DNA of 64,000 nt from Psychrobacillus sp044762745 (lineage in GTDB: Bacteria; Bacillota; Bacilli; Bacillales_A; Planococcaceae). Below are positions 24,819 through 34,006 of the stretch, piece after piece. Location: contig NZ_JBIWEX010000024.1 in assembly GCF_044762745.1 (NCBI RefSeq), positions 6,023-70,022 of the forward strand. The letters run 5' to 3'. Made by a program: the position numbers and the translations under genes. The notes under the pieces were generated by a model, which had not been told where the DNA came from, made no database searches, and saw only the letters and a list, made by a program, of their open reading frames with translations. Numbering within the stretch: position 1 is the stretch's first letter; every line of letters starts with the position of its first letter.

Positions 24819-26300
24819 TCAGGAGGCTTTTCCATCTCTCTCTTCTTTAAACGAATCTAATTTCATCTCTTTGCATCTGTCTTCCCAGAAATCTGCACCC
24901 TTGATTCCTACCGTTAATGGATCAAACACCGGATCTTTTCCTGCCTTCATCTGTACATCAAAATCCTTCAATACCTTTATCGTAGGCTTTGTCAGAAGTA
25001 AAATTGCAACCATGTTGAGCCAAGCCATACTTCCAAAACCTAAATCTCCCAGAGCCCACATAAAAGCTGCTGATTTCACACTACCGATATATACCATTGC
25101 TAAAAAAACAATTTTCAAAGCCGTTTTCAACCACTGCGCTTTTAGTTTTCTATCTAAATACACAAGGGTTGTTTCGGCGATATAATAATAGGCCATAAGT
25201 GTAGTGAACGCAAAAAAGAAAATAGCGATGGCAACAAATAGTCCCCCATAACCTGGAAAAACAGTTTCTACTGCTTGTTGCGTATAAATGGGGCCTGGTT
25301 CAATATTTCCCATCGTTTTAACAATGGCTTGTTTTCCAATCGGTATCACATCATACATACCAGTCACAAGAATCATGAACGCTGTAGCAGTGCATACCAC
25401 AATTGTATCGATATAGATTGAAAAAGCTTGAACTAATCCTTGTTTTGCAGGATGTGTAACCTCAGCAGCGGCAGAACTGTATGTTGCTTCACCAACTCCG
25501 GCAACGCTGGAAAAAATCGCTCTTCTGACTCCCCAAGCAATCGCTGAACCGAGAATTCCCCCGAATGCTTCATTCACACCGAATGCACTGGAGAAAATTA
25601 ACGAAAACATTTTAGGAACTTCTGAAATATTTGCAAATAAAACAATGAATGTTACAACCACATAACCTAACGCCATAAAAGGAACCACTTTATCAGCGAC
25701 ACTAGCAATTCGCTTCACACCACCGAATATAATGATTCCAAGCAAAGCAACCATTAGTATTCCTGTAATATTCTTATTCAATCCAAGTACATTTTCAAAC
25801 CCTACCGCAATACTATTTGCTTGAATTCCCGGTACTAAAATTCCATATGAAAGGGTAACTACAACGGCCATTATTACCGCGAACCATCTCATGTTCAACC
25901 CTTTTTCGATAAAGAAAGGGGTACCTCCTCGATATTCATTTCCAATTTTACTTTTGTATACTTGTGAAAGTGTCGACTCAATAAATGCGCTTGCTCCTCC
26001 TAATATTGCCATTACCCACATCCAGAAAACCGCTCCTGGACCTCCGAACGCAATTGCAGTGGCCACGCCAGCAATATTACCAATACCCACGCGACCTGCG
26101 AGGGCTAAACAAAAAGCCTGAAAAGATGATATTCCCGCCTCCGAGCTTTTTCCTTCAAATATCAATTTGATCATTTGCTTAAAATATCTTAATTGAACAA
26201 AACGTGTAACAATAGTGAAAAATAATCCTCCACCCAATACGAAGATGACTAACCCTATACTCCATACTTGATCCACTAACCAATTAACTATATCTTCCAC
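24819..26300 (-). CDS. AGCS-family sodium/amino-acid symporter
   Basis: This 493-residue transporter of the alanine/glycine:cation symporter family has about eleven membrane helices. Motifs are GGGLFFTIVTRFVQLRYF at the start, LAGRVGIGNIAGVATAIAFGGPGAVFWMW, ASAFIESTLSQVYK and AWGVRRAIFSSVAGVGEATYSSAAA. The start is a GTG after GGGGGG. It lies 150 bases past the aldehyde dehydrogenase gene, behind a terminator hairpin and without a sigma-54 site of its own, so it may depend on read-through. In this context it may import free hydroxyproline, proline or alanine. Confidence 0.93.
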   Translation of the reverse strand: MEDIVNWLVDQVWSIGLVIFVLGGGLFFTIVTRFVQLRYFKQMIKLIFEGKSSEAGISSFQAFCLALAGRVGIGNIAGVATAIAFGGPGAVFWMWVMAILGGASAFIESTLSQVYKSKIGNEYRGGTPFFIEKGLNMRWFAVIMAVVVTLSYGILVPGIQANSIAVGFENVLGLNKNITGILMVALLGIIIFGGVKRIASVADKVVPFMALGYVVVTFIVLFANISEVPKMFSLIFSSAFGVNEAFGGILGSAIAWGVRRAIFSSVAGVGEATYSSAAAEVTHPAKQGLVQAFSIYIDTIVVCTATAFMILVTGMYDVIPIGKQAIVKTMGNIEPGPIYTQQAVETVFPGYGGLFVAIAIFFFAFTTLMAYYYIAETTLVYLDRKLKAQWLKTALKIVFLAMVYIGSVKSAAFMWALGDLGFGSMAWLNMVAILLLTKPTIKVLKDFDVQMKAGKDPVFDPLTVGIKGADFWEDRCKEMKLDSFKEERDGKAS

Positions 26301-26391
26301 TTATTTCCCCCCTAAATATAAGTTGTATGTTAAGAAACAGTCAGAGCTTGTAACCACTTTCAAAAGATAGAATAAACAGCCCTTTAAGAAA

Positions 26392-26420
26392 ATGATCCCA
26401 GAATATTCATTCGGGATCAT
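26392..26420 (-). terminator. terminator after aldehyde dehydrogenase gene
   Basis: ATGATCCC and GGGATCAT form the stem around a 13-base loop. The minus-strand tail is TTTTCTT, a moderate U run, so partial read-through to the symporter gene is plausible. Confidence 0.75.
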
Positions 26421-26449
26421 CTTCATCAAGTCAAATTAGTAATTTACAA

Positions 26450-27940
26450 TTATTGTTTTATATTCACAAAGACACTTTTCACTTCTGTATAGTTGGCAAG
26501 TCCGTATTCTCCACCCATTTCGCGACCAATTCCGGATTGCTTGTACCCACCAAACGGCATTGTTTCCCATTCTAGACCGAAGTCATTGATCCAAACTGTT
26601 CCAGCTTTAAGTTTACTGGCAACATAATGACCTGTTTTAATATTTTCCGTCCATACACTAGCCGCTAAACCATAATCGCTATCGTTTGCACGTTTGATAA
26701 CTTCTTCTACCGTATCAAAAACAAATACCGACATGACAGGACCAAAAATTTCTTCTCGTGCAATAACCATATCGTCTTTCACATCTGCAAATATCGTTGG
26801 TTGGACATAGTAGCCTTTTTCAAACACTTTTCCTCCACCTGCAACAAGTCGTGCGCCCTCTTTTTTCCCTTGCTCAATATAATGAAGGACTGTTTGTTGT
26901 TGTTTTGCAGAAACAAGTGGACCCATTTCCGTTCCTGAATCCATTCCAGGGCCCAGTCTCAAAGCGTTTACACGTTCTGCTAATGTATTTACGACATGAT
27001 CATAATGCTTGCGGTGAACAAAAACCCTCGTACAAGCACTACAGTTTTGACCGTGGTTGTACATCGTACCGTTAAATGCACCTTCAATCGCCTCTTCAAT
27101 GTTTGCATCTTCCAAAATAATGCTTGGCGACTTACCACCTAACTCTAGCGTAACTCCTTTAATCTGGTCTGCGGCCTTTTTCATAACCTCTTTTCCAACA
27201 GCTGTTGATCCAGTAAATGCAACTTTATCCACATCTTTATGTGTGATTATCGCGTCTCCTGCAATCCGACCAGTACCTGGAACAACGTTCACAACGCCGT
27301 CCGGGAACCCAGCTTCTTTAAATAATCTCGCCGCATATAGAAGTGAAAGCGGTGTTTCACTTGCAGGTTTGATAACTACCGTACAACCTACAGCGAGCGC
27401 TGAACCGAGCTTCCAAGCAGCCATTGCAAGTGGAAAGTTCCACGGAATAATTTGACCTATTACTCCTACTGGTTCATGAACGGTGTAGCTTAAATAATCC
27501 GGAGAGACCGGAATTGTTTGGCCTAATACTTTCGTTGCCCAGCCCGCATAGTATCTGAAGTGTTGAACAGTGCCATCAACATCGTCTGCTAACGCAACTG
27601 CATATGGTTTCCCGTTATCAAGTGATTCAAGTTGTGCTAGCTCCTCCCTATTCTCTGCTAGGAGTTCTGCAAACTTATAGATTAGTAGTGAGCGTTCTGC
27701 TGTCGCCAACTTTGTCCATTCACCTTCATCAAAAGCTTTCCGTGCAGCAGTGACCGCAACATCGACATCCTCTGCTTGTGCTTCACTTACTTTCGCAATC
27801 ACTTCTTCCGTAGCAGGGTTAATAACATCAAACGTTTTTCCGCTAATTGTCGGTACGTATTCTCCGTTAATGTAAAGTCCTTTCACTCCTTCTAGGAACT
27901 CTTGAACTTTCGGTTTTAATTTATAGTCAATTGCTTCCAT
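26450..27940 (-). CDS. aldehyde dehydrogenase, probable 2-oxoglutarate semialdehyde dehydrogenase
   Basis: This 496-residue NAD(P)-dependent aldehyde dehydrogenase has the IIPWNFPLAMAAWKLG cofactor segment, FTGSTAVGK, VTLELGGKSP (general base Glu) and GQNCSACTRV (catalytic Cys). The tail MPFGGYKQSGIGREMG is standard. By sequence alone it is a broad ALDH. By its place after the hydroxyproline genes I infer oxidation of 2-oxoglutarate semialdehyde to 2-oxoglutarate, the last pathway step. It lies 19 bases downstream of the DapA-family gene. Confidence 0.9.
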   Translation of the reverse strand: MEAIDYKLKPKVQEFLEGVKGLYINGEYVPTISGKTFDVINPATEEVIAKVSEAQAEDVDVAVTAARKAFDEGEWTKLATAERSLLIYKFAELLAENREELAQLESLDNGKPYAVALADDVDGTVQHFRYYAGWATKVLGQTIPVSPDYLSYTVHEPVGVIGQIIPWNFPLAMAAWKLGSALAVGCTVVIKPASETPLSLLYAARLFKEAGFPDGVVNVVPGTGRIAGDAIITHKDVDKVAFTGSTAVGKEVMKKAADQIKGVTLELGGKSPSIILEDANIEEAIEGAFNGTMYNHGQNCSACTRVFVHRKHYDHVVNTLAERVNALRLGPGMDSGTEMGPLVSAKQQQTVLHYIEQGKKEGARLVAGGGKVFEKGYYVQPTIFADVKDDMVIAREEIFGPVMSVFVFDTVEEVIKRANDSDYGLAASVWTENIKTGHYVASKLKAGTVWINDFGLEWETMPFGGYKQSGIGREMGGEYGLANYTEVKSVFVNIKQ

Positions 27941-27959
27941 AATATATCACCTCTTTTTC

Positions 27960-28853
27960 TTAGTTTGTGACTGTTTCCAAGCTTTGTAGAAGTTCCTTCA
28001 ATTTCGCTTCTTCCTCTTCATTGAGTGGAAGCCTTGGTTTGCGGCAAGGTCCGCCAGCTAACCCTTGCAGATCCATCGCTCTTTTTACAATTTGGACGTA
28101 TTTACCAGAATCTTCTAAAAATTTACAAAGCGGTAGAACTTTGTCATAAAGTGCCCAAGCTTCGTCCATTTCCCCGTTTTGAACATGATTGTACATATCT
28201 GTTACAAGACGCGGTACAATGTTGCCCGACACAGAAATCCAGCCGGTCGCCCCAACAAGCAGTGATTCAAGCGCAAGGTCCTCAGAACCACTAAATACTC
28301 TTATAAATCCTTTGCCTTGTCTTGCAATATCACGAGTTTTTCCTATGCCTCCACTCGATTCTTTTACATGTGTAATATTGTCGACGTCACGCCCTACTTT
28401 CAAAATTGTTTCAGTGCTAATGTCGACACCTGACGTGAACGGGTTATTGTAAATCATAATCGGAAATTTCACCGATTCTGCAACACTTTTAAAATGTTCG
28501 TAGATTTCATTTTCTTTTGGATGCGCATAATACGAGTTAATAAGTAGCGCTGCGTCTGCTCCAGCTTTTTCTGCTTGTTGTGTATATTCAATCGCATCAG
28601 CTGTTGTTTCAGCAGCTGTTCCTATTACCAGTGGAATTCGGCCATTTACTTGTTTTACAGCAACTTCCACCGCTTTAAATCGCTCTTCTTTTGTTAGGCT
28701 AACGAATTCTCCTGTACTGCCGTTTATAGTGATTCCCGTTACGCCTTCATTGATGAAGTGTTCAATATTATTTTTAAATCCTTCCCAATCAATTTCCTTC
28801 TCGTTTATCATTGGTGTAATTAATACTGGGAATACCCCTTCAAGTTTTACCAT
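27960..28853 (-). CDS. DapA-family lyase, probable pyrroline-4-hydroxy-2-carboxylate deaminase
   Basis: This 297-residue TIM-barrel protein of the dihydrodipicolinate synthase/N-acetylneuraminate lyase family has GSTGEFVSLTKEER, the YNNPFTSG tyrosine segment and the Schiff-base lysine in HVKESSGG. The classic DapA gene is usually in a lysine operon; here the neighbours are hydroxyproline genes. The best guess is therefore delta-1-pyrroline-4-hydroxy-2-carboxylate deaminase, which yields 2-oxoglutarate semialdehyde and ammonia. Assignment between family functions depends on context. Confidence 0.88.
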   Translation of the reverse strand: MVKLEGVFPVLITPMINEKEIDWEGFKNNIEHFINEGVTGITINGSTGEFVSLTKEERFKAVEVAVKQVNGRIPLVIGTAAETTADAIEYTQQAEKAGADAALLINSYYAHPKENEIYEHFKSVAESVKFPIMIYNNPFTSGVDISTETILKVGRDVDNITHVKESSGGIGKTRDIARQGKGFIRVFSGSEDLALESLLVGATGWISVSGNIVPRLVTDMYNHVQNGEMDEAWALYDKVLPLCKFLEDSGKYVQIVKRAMDLQGLAGGPCRKPRLPLNEEEEAKLKELLQSLETVTN

Positions 28854-28894
28854 TATAAATTCCTCCTATTTTTTAATTTAGTGTAAATTCTTCA

Positions 28895-29812
28895 TTACAC
28901 TAATAAAAAACCGTTCCTAAGTGGATCATCCTCGTCCAATATAAATTCATGTGTGCCTGTAACAAATGCCTCTGTTTCTATTGAAAATCGACGTTCACTT
29001 GCTGAAAGTACTTTTGCTTTCAATGAGCTCCCAAAAATACTTTCATTTTCGATTTCGCTAATGCTAACAGATCTGTCCAATAATGAAGCCAGGATTGCAA
29101 TCGTACTATCGATTCCAGGTGATCGAAGTATATACCCATCTTTTTCAAATGTGACCGATTTAACTTTATTCGGAGACGTTTCTGATTCAACGACTATGAC
29201 TCCTTCAAAATCAACGTTTTCTTTAGTCAGTTTCGTCGCACACGCCATTCCCCAATTATTCAATGAAGCTAGATGAACTAATTCGATATTCGGAATGGAT
29301 TCCGGTAACGTAAAGAGCAAGTAGTTGCGTCCATTATCCACTCTTATAGAAAGGTAATCTGGAGTGAAATTGACTTCGGAACTTGCTTCACCTTCAAGGT
29401 AAACGGAAGCCACTTCCTGCTTGTTTACATTCGCTTTTACCGTGTAAATGCCGTTTTCGGTTTCGACTGTATAAATATCTTCCTTCTTCCTGTTCAAATT
29501 CCCAGTTTCAATTAATGCCGTTACTGTCGCAAGTAATCCTTCATACTTAAAATTTGTAACCGCTTCGTGATTGAAAAATAATAACCCAAAATCCGCTATA
29601 CTAGATGAAGTAACTACACAACCATGCATGCCGCGATGGCCCCTCGGTTCATTCAACAACAAGTTTTTCTCGTTTTCAAAGTTGTTTTTCAACTTATCGT
29701 GGTTGGACATTATATCACTTCCTAGAAACGTAATGGGGGATTGGATAACGATTCTGAATGCTTCGCCGACTACATGCGTATCGATTGTGCTAAACAATTT
29801 TTCTAAGTTCAC
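28895..29812 (-). CDS. proline racemase-family protein lacking both catalytic cysteines
   Basis: This 305-residue protein aligns along its whole length with the epimerase encoded just upstream: STIDTHVVGEAFRIV, LLNEPRGHRGMHG, the VTALIETG helix and the final DPLRNGFLLV. Where the epimerase has MCGHDTIGF this one has FKYEGLLAT (Lys89 in place of Cys91). Where the epimerase has DRSPCGTGTSA this one has LRSPGIDSTIA (Gly in place of Cys254). Racemization and dehydration chemistry of the family need one or both thiols, so it is either a non-catalytic partner or has a new activity. Its GTG start directly follows the epimerase stop, which implies coupled, near-equal synthesis. Confidence 0.85.
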   Translation of the reverse strand: MNLEKLFSTIDTHVVGEAFRIVIQSPITFLGSDIMSNHDKLKNNFENEKNLLLNEPRGHRGMHGCVVTSSSIADFGLLFFNHEAVTNFKYEGLLATVTALIETGNLNRKKEDIYTVETENGIYTVKANVNKQEVASVYLEGEASSEVNFTPDYLSIRVDNGRNYLLFTLPESIPNIELVHLASLNNWGMACATKLTKENVDFEGVIVVESETSPNKVKSVTFEKDGYILRSPGIDSTIAILASLLDRSVSISEIENESIFGSSLKAKVLSASERRFSIETEAFVTGTHEFILDEDDPLRNGFLLV

Positions 29813-30853
29813 TTAGACACCCTCCTTCACTGGTTCATGTTGCATCGGAGGGATGAGTAAAAATCCTTCCCGAAGCGGATCTTTTTCATTGTAGAAAAAC
29901 TTATGCATCCCCATTATCCAAGCGGAACCAGTCACCTCAGTAATTACTGCATCCAATTCTTTCACTTTCGTTTCCTCCAGTACCCTTGCCTTAAAAAGTG
30001 TACCAACAATACTTTCATGTACAAAAAGCTCATCTAAACCAATTTCATCCTTTTTATACATCGTCGCAAGCTTAGCAGAAGTACCTGTTCCGCATGGGGA
30101 ACGATCAATTCCTCCTGGTGGCACTATAACTGTATTTTTTACATCCGCATTCGGATGCACGGGATCCGTAAAGAATTCAATATGCGTCAACCCGTTGATA
30201 AAAGGAAACTCTGGATGGACGACTCCTTCAGAAGCATTGATTGCGTTTCGTATGTCAATTGCCTTATTGATGATAGTTGTTGCATTTTGCTCTATTAAAG
30301 CTAGATTGTGTTTGCGTGCATCGATGATTCCATAAAAATTACCGCCATAGGCAATATCACATTCCACCTTTCCGATGCCTTCCACTTCAATGTCAATTGA
30401 CTTCAACAGAAATGCAGGTACGTTGGCAAACGTCACTTCTTCGGCTTTTCCATCCGTTACCTTGATTTTCACATCGATAAGTCCTGCTGGTGTATCCACT
30501 TTAATATTTGTAAAAGGCTCCTGTACCTCTATTAATCCAGCTTCAACGAGTGCTGTACAAAAACCGATTGTATCGTGACCGCACATTGGTAAATAACCGC
30601 CTGTCTCAATGTATATAACACCTACATCGGCATCAGGGTGGCAAGGATCTGTCATTAAAGCTCCTGACATGACCCCATGTCCCCTCGGTTCATTCATAAG
30701 AAAGTTTCGAATCCAATCGTAATGCTCCTCCATATACAACATCTTCTCGGACATTGTATTTCCTTTCAGTGGAGGAAGTCCGCTGATCAAAGTCCTTGTC
30801 GGATTTCCGCCTGTATGTGTATCAATTGTTGTGAATATTCGTTGGAAATTCAT
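29813..30853 (-). CDS. 4-hydroxyproline epimerase (proline racemase family)
   Basis: This 346-residue enzyme should interconvert trans-4-hydroxy-L-proline and cis-4-hydroxy-D-proline. Both catalytic cysteines are present, in MCGHDTIGF (Cys91) and DRSPCGTGTSA (Cys254). The family start TTIDTHTGGNPTRTL and MNEPRGHGVMSGAL are intact. A dehydratase would have Ser or Thr at one of the Cys positions, so epimerase or racemase is favoured. The ATG overlaps the TGA of the FAD oxidoreductase gene by one base (TGATG). Proline racemase activity cannot be excluded from sequence alone. Confidence 0.92.
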   Translation of the reverse strand: MNFQRIFTTIDTHTGGNPTRTLISGLPPLKGNTMSEKMLYMEEHYDWIRNFLMNEPRGHGVMSGALMTDPCHPDADVGVIYIETGGYLPMCGHDTIGFCTALVEAGLIEVQEPFTNIKVDTPAGLIDVKIKVTDGKAEEVTFANVPAFLLKSIDIEVEGIGKVECDIAYGGNFYGIIDARKHNLALIEQNATTIINKAIDIRNAINASEGVVHPEFPFINGLTHIEFFTDPVHPNADVKNTVIVPPGGIDRSPCGTGTSAKLATMYKKDEIGLDELFVHESIVGTLFKARVLEETKVKELDAVITEVTGSAWIMGMHKFFYNEKDPLREGFLLIPPMQHEPVKEGV

Positions 30854-32034
30854 CAGTTAGTCACCATCCCTTTAAAACGTCTCAATTGCAAAGGCTCAAT
30901 TGGAATGCAGGTTTCTTTTTCATTTATCATTTCTTCCACCAGTTTTCCTGTTACCGCAGCTAAACTAATGCCGTCCCCTTCATGCCCTGCTGCAATATAA
31001 AATCCTGGGATATGTTCCACTTGTGAAATTATCGGCAAATGATCTTCTGTCCATGGTCGCAATCCTGCATATGTTCTAATAATAGTCATATCCGCAATTT
31101 TGGGATAAAAACGAACCGCGCGCTTCGCAATATACTTTGTCACTTCATGATCAACTCGTGTGTCAAAACCAGCAAATTGCCTACTACTTCCGATTAAAAA
31201 ATTTTGGCTTTCCGTCGGCTCAAACACAAGTGCAACACCGTATTTCTCTGTGAAAGGATCTACGGTTCTTTCTCCTCCAAATTTCGAAATAAGGTAGCCG
31301 AACTCCATCACTTTTCGTAATCCGACCGGTTGTTGTCGCGAAGCAACAATAAGCTGACCTTTTCTCGGGATAATTGGAATGTCCAAATCTAACATTTCAC
31401 CAATCTTTGGAGCCCATACTCCACTTGCGTTCACGACTTTATTAGCCGAAAACTTACCTTTGTCCGTTTCGATCATAAATTGACCGGAACCGTTAGTTGT
31501 AACATTTTTTACTTCCGTATTTGTATGAATATTAGCCCCCTGCTTTTCCGCACTATAAAACATTGAATACGTTAGCATATAAGGATTTACAGTAGAGTCC
31601 GTTTTACATTCTAGACCACCATATAAATCATCCGCGAAGTATTTGGATTCATTTCGAAGATCATCACGATCCAACATTTTAAAATCCAATCCTGCATCTT
31701 GCTGGCTACTTACCCATTTTTTTGCCGCTTCCATTTCGGCATCGTTCTCACAAACTAAAATGCTTCCAGGGTTGCGGTATTCAAAAGGTATTTCAAGTTC
31801 CTTACTTAAAGAATGGACAAGTTGTTGGCTTTTCAAGGACATTTGACTGTCAAAACCAGGATCTTTATCAATCGCAAGTATGTTTCCATCACACTTGGAG
31901 GATGTCCCACTTGCGAGTTCATTTTTTTCAAGAATCGTAATATCTAGACCTGCCTTAGAGCCATAGTAGGCAATTGCCGCCCCAATAATGCCTCCACCGA
32001 TAACGACAACATCCCTATGTTGAACATTTCCCAC
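30853..32034 (-). CDS. FAD-dependent D-amino-acid (D-hydroxyproline) dehydrogenase subunit
   Basis: This DAO-family flavoprotein is 393 residues from the GTG at 32034, which follows GGGAGGTGG. A longer reading from 32094 crosses the sigma-54 promoter and is rejected. The FAD motif is VVVIGGGIIGAAIAYYGSKAG at the N-terminus, with ILEKNELASGTSSKCDG next and GLRPWTEDHLPIIS and YIAAGHEGDGISLA at the C-terminus. It probably oxidises cis-4-hydroxy-D-proline to the pyrroline. In some bacteria this enzyme is a complex with iron-sulfur and a second FAD subunit; such subunits are encoded at 34.0-35.8 kb. It is the first gene of the hydroxyproline operon. Confidence 0.9.
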   Translation of the reverse strand: MGNVQHRDVVVIGGGIIGAAIAYYGSKAGLDITILEKNELASGTSSKCDGNILAIDKDPGFDSQMSLKSQQLVHSLSKELEIPFEYRNPGSILVCENDAEMEAAKKWVSSQQDAGLDFKMLDRDDLRNESKYFADDLYGGLECKTDSTVNPYMLTYSMFYSAEKQGANIHTNTEVKNVTTNGSGQFMIETDKGKFSANKVVNASGVWAPKIGEMLDLDIPIIPRKGQLIVASRQQPVGLRKVMEFGYLISKFGGERTVDPFTEKYGVALVFEPTESQNFLIGSSRQFAGFDTRVDHEVTKYIAKRAVRFYPKIADMTIIRTYAGLRPWTEDHLPIISQVEHIPGFYIAAGHEGDGISLAAVTGKLVEEMINEKETCIPIEPLQLRRFKGMVTN

Positions 32035-32073
32035 ATCATTCCACCTCCCATTTAATGATTCATAATTACTTAA

Positions 32074-32089
32074 TGCAAGTACTGTGCCA
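32074..32089 (-). promoter_or_regulatory. sigma-54 promoter of hydroxyproline operon
   Basis: On the minus strand TGGCAC-AGTAC-TTGCA is a perfect consensus -24/-12 site, 39 bases before the GTG start of the FAD oxidoreductase gene. It is the best match of the six in the window. Confidence 0.9.
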
Positions 32090-32120
32090 AACAAAAAACA
32101 TCAACATTCTATTACTTCTA

Positions 32121-32148
32121 TTGAACTTTCAATCTTCTCGTGTAAAAT
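32121..32148 (+). promoter_or_regulatory. putative sigma-A promoter of activator gene
   Basis: TTGAAC (32121-32126) and TAAAAT (32143-32148) are 16 bases apart and lie 47 bases before the ATG of the activator gene. The activator would thus be made constitutively while its targets use sigma-54. Confidence 0.55.
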
Positions 32149-32194
32149 AAATTATACAATTCAAAATAATTTGACAGTAAAGGTGGCTAATTAA

Positions 32195-33925
32195 ATGAGT
32201 TACGGACAATTTCTACTAAAGAAATTGATAGATAAAAATTTTGTGAAAATAAATTCAATAGAGAATCAGTCCATTTTAGTCAAACGAATAGAAAAAGAAG
32301 CACCCAAAAAAGTATTTATCTCAAATGATGAAGAACCATATTGTGTTCAAATTTCTGAATCCACAAAGGAAATAATATATATTCCTTGCAAAACTATCTC
32401 CTTAAACAGCGCCATGGAAGCAGTGCTTGCTTCACTAGCGGAATACGACTTTGTAATTGTCGTAAATGATAATAATGATTATGTAGGGTTTCTTACTTAT
32501 GATGTGTTTTCTAAACACCTTTTGAATGAATACGATCGCACACAGGCCTACTTACACACAATTTTGAATACAATTGATGAATCATGTACCGTTATTGATC
32601 ACGATACAAACGTCCTTTATTGGACAAAAGGAGCTGAAAAAATCTTCTCTTTCAAAGAAAAAGAAATTATCGGAAATCCAATAACTAATTTTTTTGATGA
32701 GGGTCAACTAGAGATATTAAACACATTAAAAAAAGGAACTTCCGTTTATCATAGTCAACATCACGCTAGAAAGGATTTAGTCGTTATGATCAATTCAAAT
32801 CCTGTTTATTTAAATGAGGAAATTATTGGGGCAGTGGTGTCAGAAACAGATATAACAAGCCAAATTAGATTAAATAATGAGCTCTATATGACATCCGAAA
32901 AGTTGTTTCACTTAGAAGAAGAAGTAAGGAAATCGCTACCTGCTATTAACCCTTTTTCTTATATAAAAGGAAATAGTCCAGCCTTAAAACAGGTTATCGA
33001 AATTGCGAAAAAAACGGCTTCGACAAATGCTGCTGTCCTAATATATGGAGAAAGTGGTGTCGGTAAAGAACTGTTTGCAAAGGCAATTCACCATTTACGT
33101 GAATCGGAAAACGCACCTTTTGTTGCAATTAACTGTGGGGCAATCCCAAACGGGCTGTTTGAAAGTGAAATCTTCGGATACGAAAAAGGAGCTTTTTCCG
33201 GCGCAGATCAAAAAGGGAAAAAAGGGAAAGTAGAACTTGCTAAAAATGGCACACTATTCTTGGACGAAATCGGCGAAATGCCCTTGGAAATGCAGGTGAA
33301 AATTTTGCGGCTTTTACAAGAAAAAAAGTTTTATCCAGTTGGGGGAACAAAAGAATTAGAGGTTGACTTTAGGGTGGTCGCAGCGACAAACCGTGATTTA
33401 AAAGAACTTATTAGAGAAGGAAAGTTCAGGGAAGATCTTTATTACCGCTTAAATGTAGTCAACTTCCGAGTCCCCCCACTTAGGGAACGCTTAGAAGATA
33501 TTATTGAATTGACCCATTACTTCTTATATGAAATTTCCGTCAAATACAATCGACCGATTCATGGTATATCACAAGCTGTCATGCAGTCTTTGCTTCAATA
33601 TTTATGGCCAGGCAATATTCGCGAATTGAGGAATATCATCGAACGTTTAGTTGTATTTTCCGAAAACGGTGAAATTAAAATCGATGATCTACCTATTGAA
33701 ATGGAAAGAATTACAACATCGATAAATATGGATAGTGACAGCATTCCATATCATTCCTTTACGAATGAGGGCAAGTCCTTAAATGATCAACTACAAGAAT
33801 ATGAAAAAGAAATTATTCTTCGAGAACTGAATAATGTAAATGGGAACAAGCTGCTTTGCGCCAAAAATTTAGAAGTTACTAGAGCAACCCTTTATAACCG
33901 CATGAACAAATTAGGTATTAAATAA
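32195..33925 (+). CDS. sigma-54-dependent transcriptional activator with CBS-like and PAS domains
   Basis: This 576-residue activator is a bacterial enhancer-binding protein. Residues about 1-115 form a region resembling CBS repeats (ISLNSAMEAVLASLAEYDFVIVVNDNNDYVGFL), residues 120-230 a PAS domain (HTILNTIDESCTVIDHDTNVLYWTKGAEKIF), and residues 250-480 the AAA+ domain. The AAA+ domain has Walker A GESGVGKELFA, the sigma-54 contact loop GAFSGAD, Walker B GTLFLDEIGEM and the arginine finger region FREDLYYRLNV. A Fis-type helix-turn-helix ends the protein (LCAKNLEVTRATLYNRMNKLGI). It stands between sigma-54 promoters on both sides and is the obvious activator of all six. The signal is probably hydroxyproline or an intermediate. 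Confidence 0.95.
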   Translation: MSYGQFLLKKLIDKNFVKINSIENQSILVKRIEKEAPKKVFISNDEEPYCVQISESTKEIIYIPCKTISLNSAMEAVLASLAEYDFVIVVNDNNDYVGFLTYDVFSKHLLNEYDRTQAYLHTILNTIDESCTVIDHDTNVLYWTKGAEKIFSFKEKEIIGNPITNFFDEGQLEILNTLKKGTSVYHSQHHARKDLVVMINSNPVYLNEEIIGAVVSETDITSQIRLNNELYMTSEKLFHLEEEVRKSLPAINPFSYIKGNSPALKQVIEIAKKTASTNAAVLIYGESGVGKELFAKAIHHLRESENAPFVAINCGAIPNGLFESEIFGYEKGAFSGADQKGKKGKVELAKNGTLFLDEIGEMPLEMQVKILRLLQEKKFYPVGGTKELEVDFRVVAATNRDLKELIREGKFREDLYYRLNVVNFRVPPLRERLEDIIELTHYFLYEISVKYNRPIHGISQAVMQSLLQYLWPGNIRELRNIIERLVVFSENGEIKIDDLPIEMERITTSINMDSDSIPYHSFTNEGKSLNDQLQEYEKEIILRELNNVNGNKLLCAKNLEVTRATLYNRMNKLGIK

Positions 33926-33939
33926 TACATGCAACATTT

Positions 33940-33955
33940 TGGCTTCATTCTTGCA
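33940..33955 (+). promoter_or_regulatory. sigma-54 promoter of iron-sulfur/FAD oxidoreductase operon
   Basis: TGGCTT-CATTC-TTGCA has exact spacing and one mismatch to TGGCAY. It lies 15 bases past the activator stop and 51 bases before the next start. Confidence 0.78.
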
Positions 33956-34006
33956 TAGTTATTAATATGTAAACTAAAAATGCTAAGTATGAGGTGATTT
34001 TAATCG

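Noticed and set aside
26301..26449. Sigma-54 promoter for the AGCS symporter
   Set aside because: No GG-N10-GC element is present on the minus strand in this gap.
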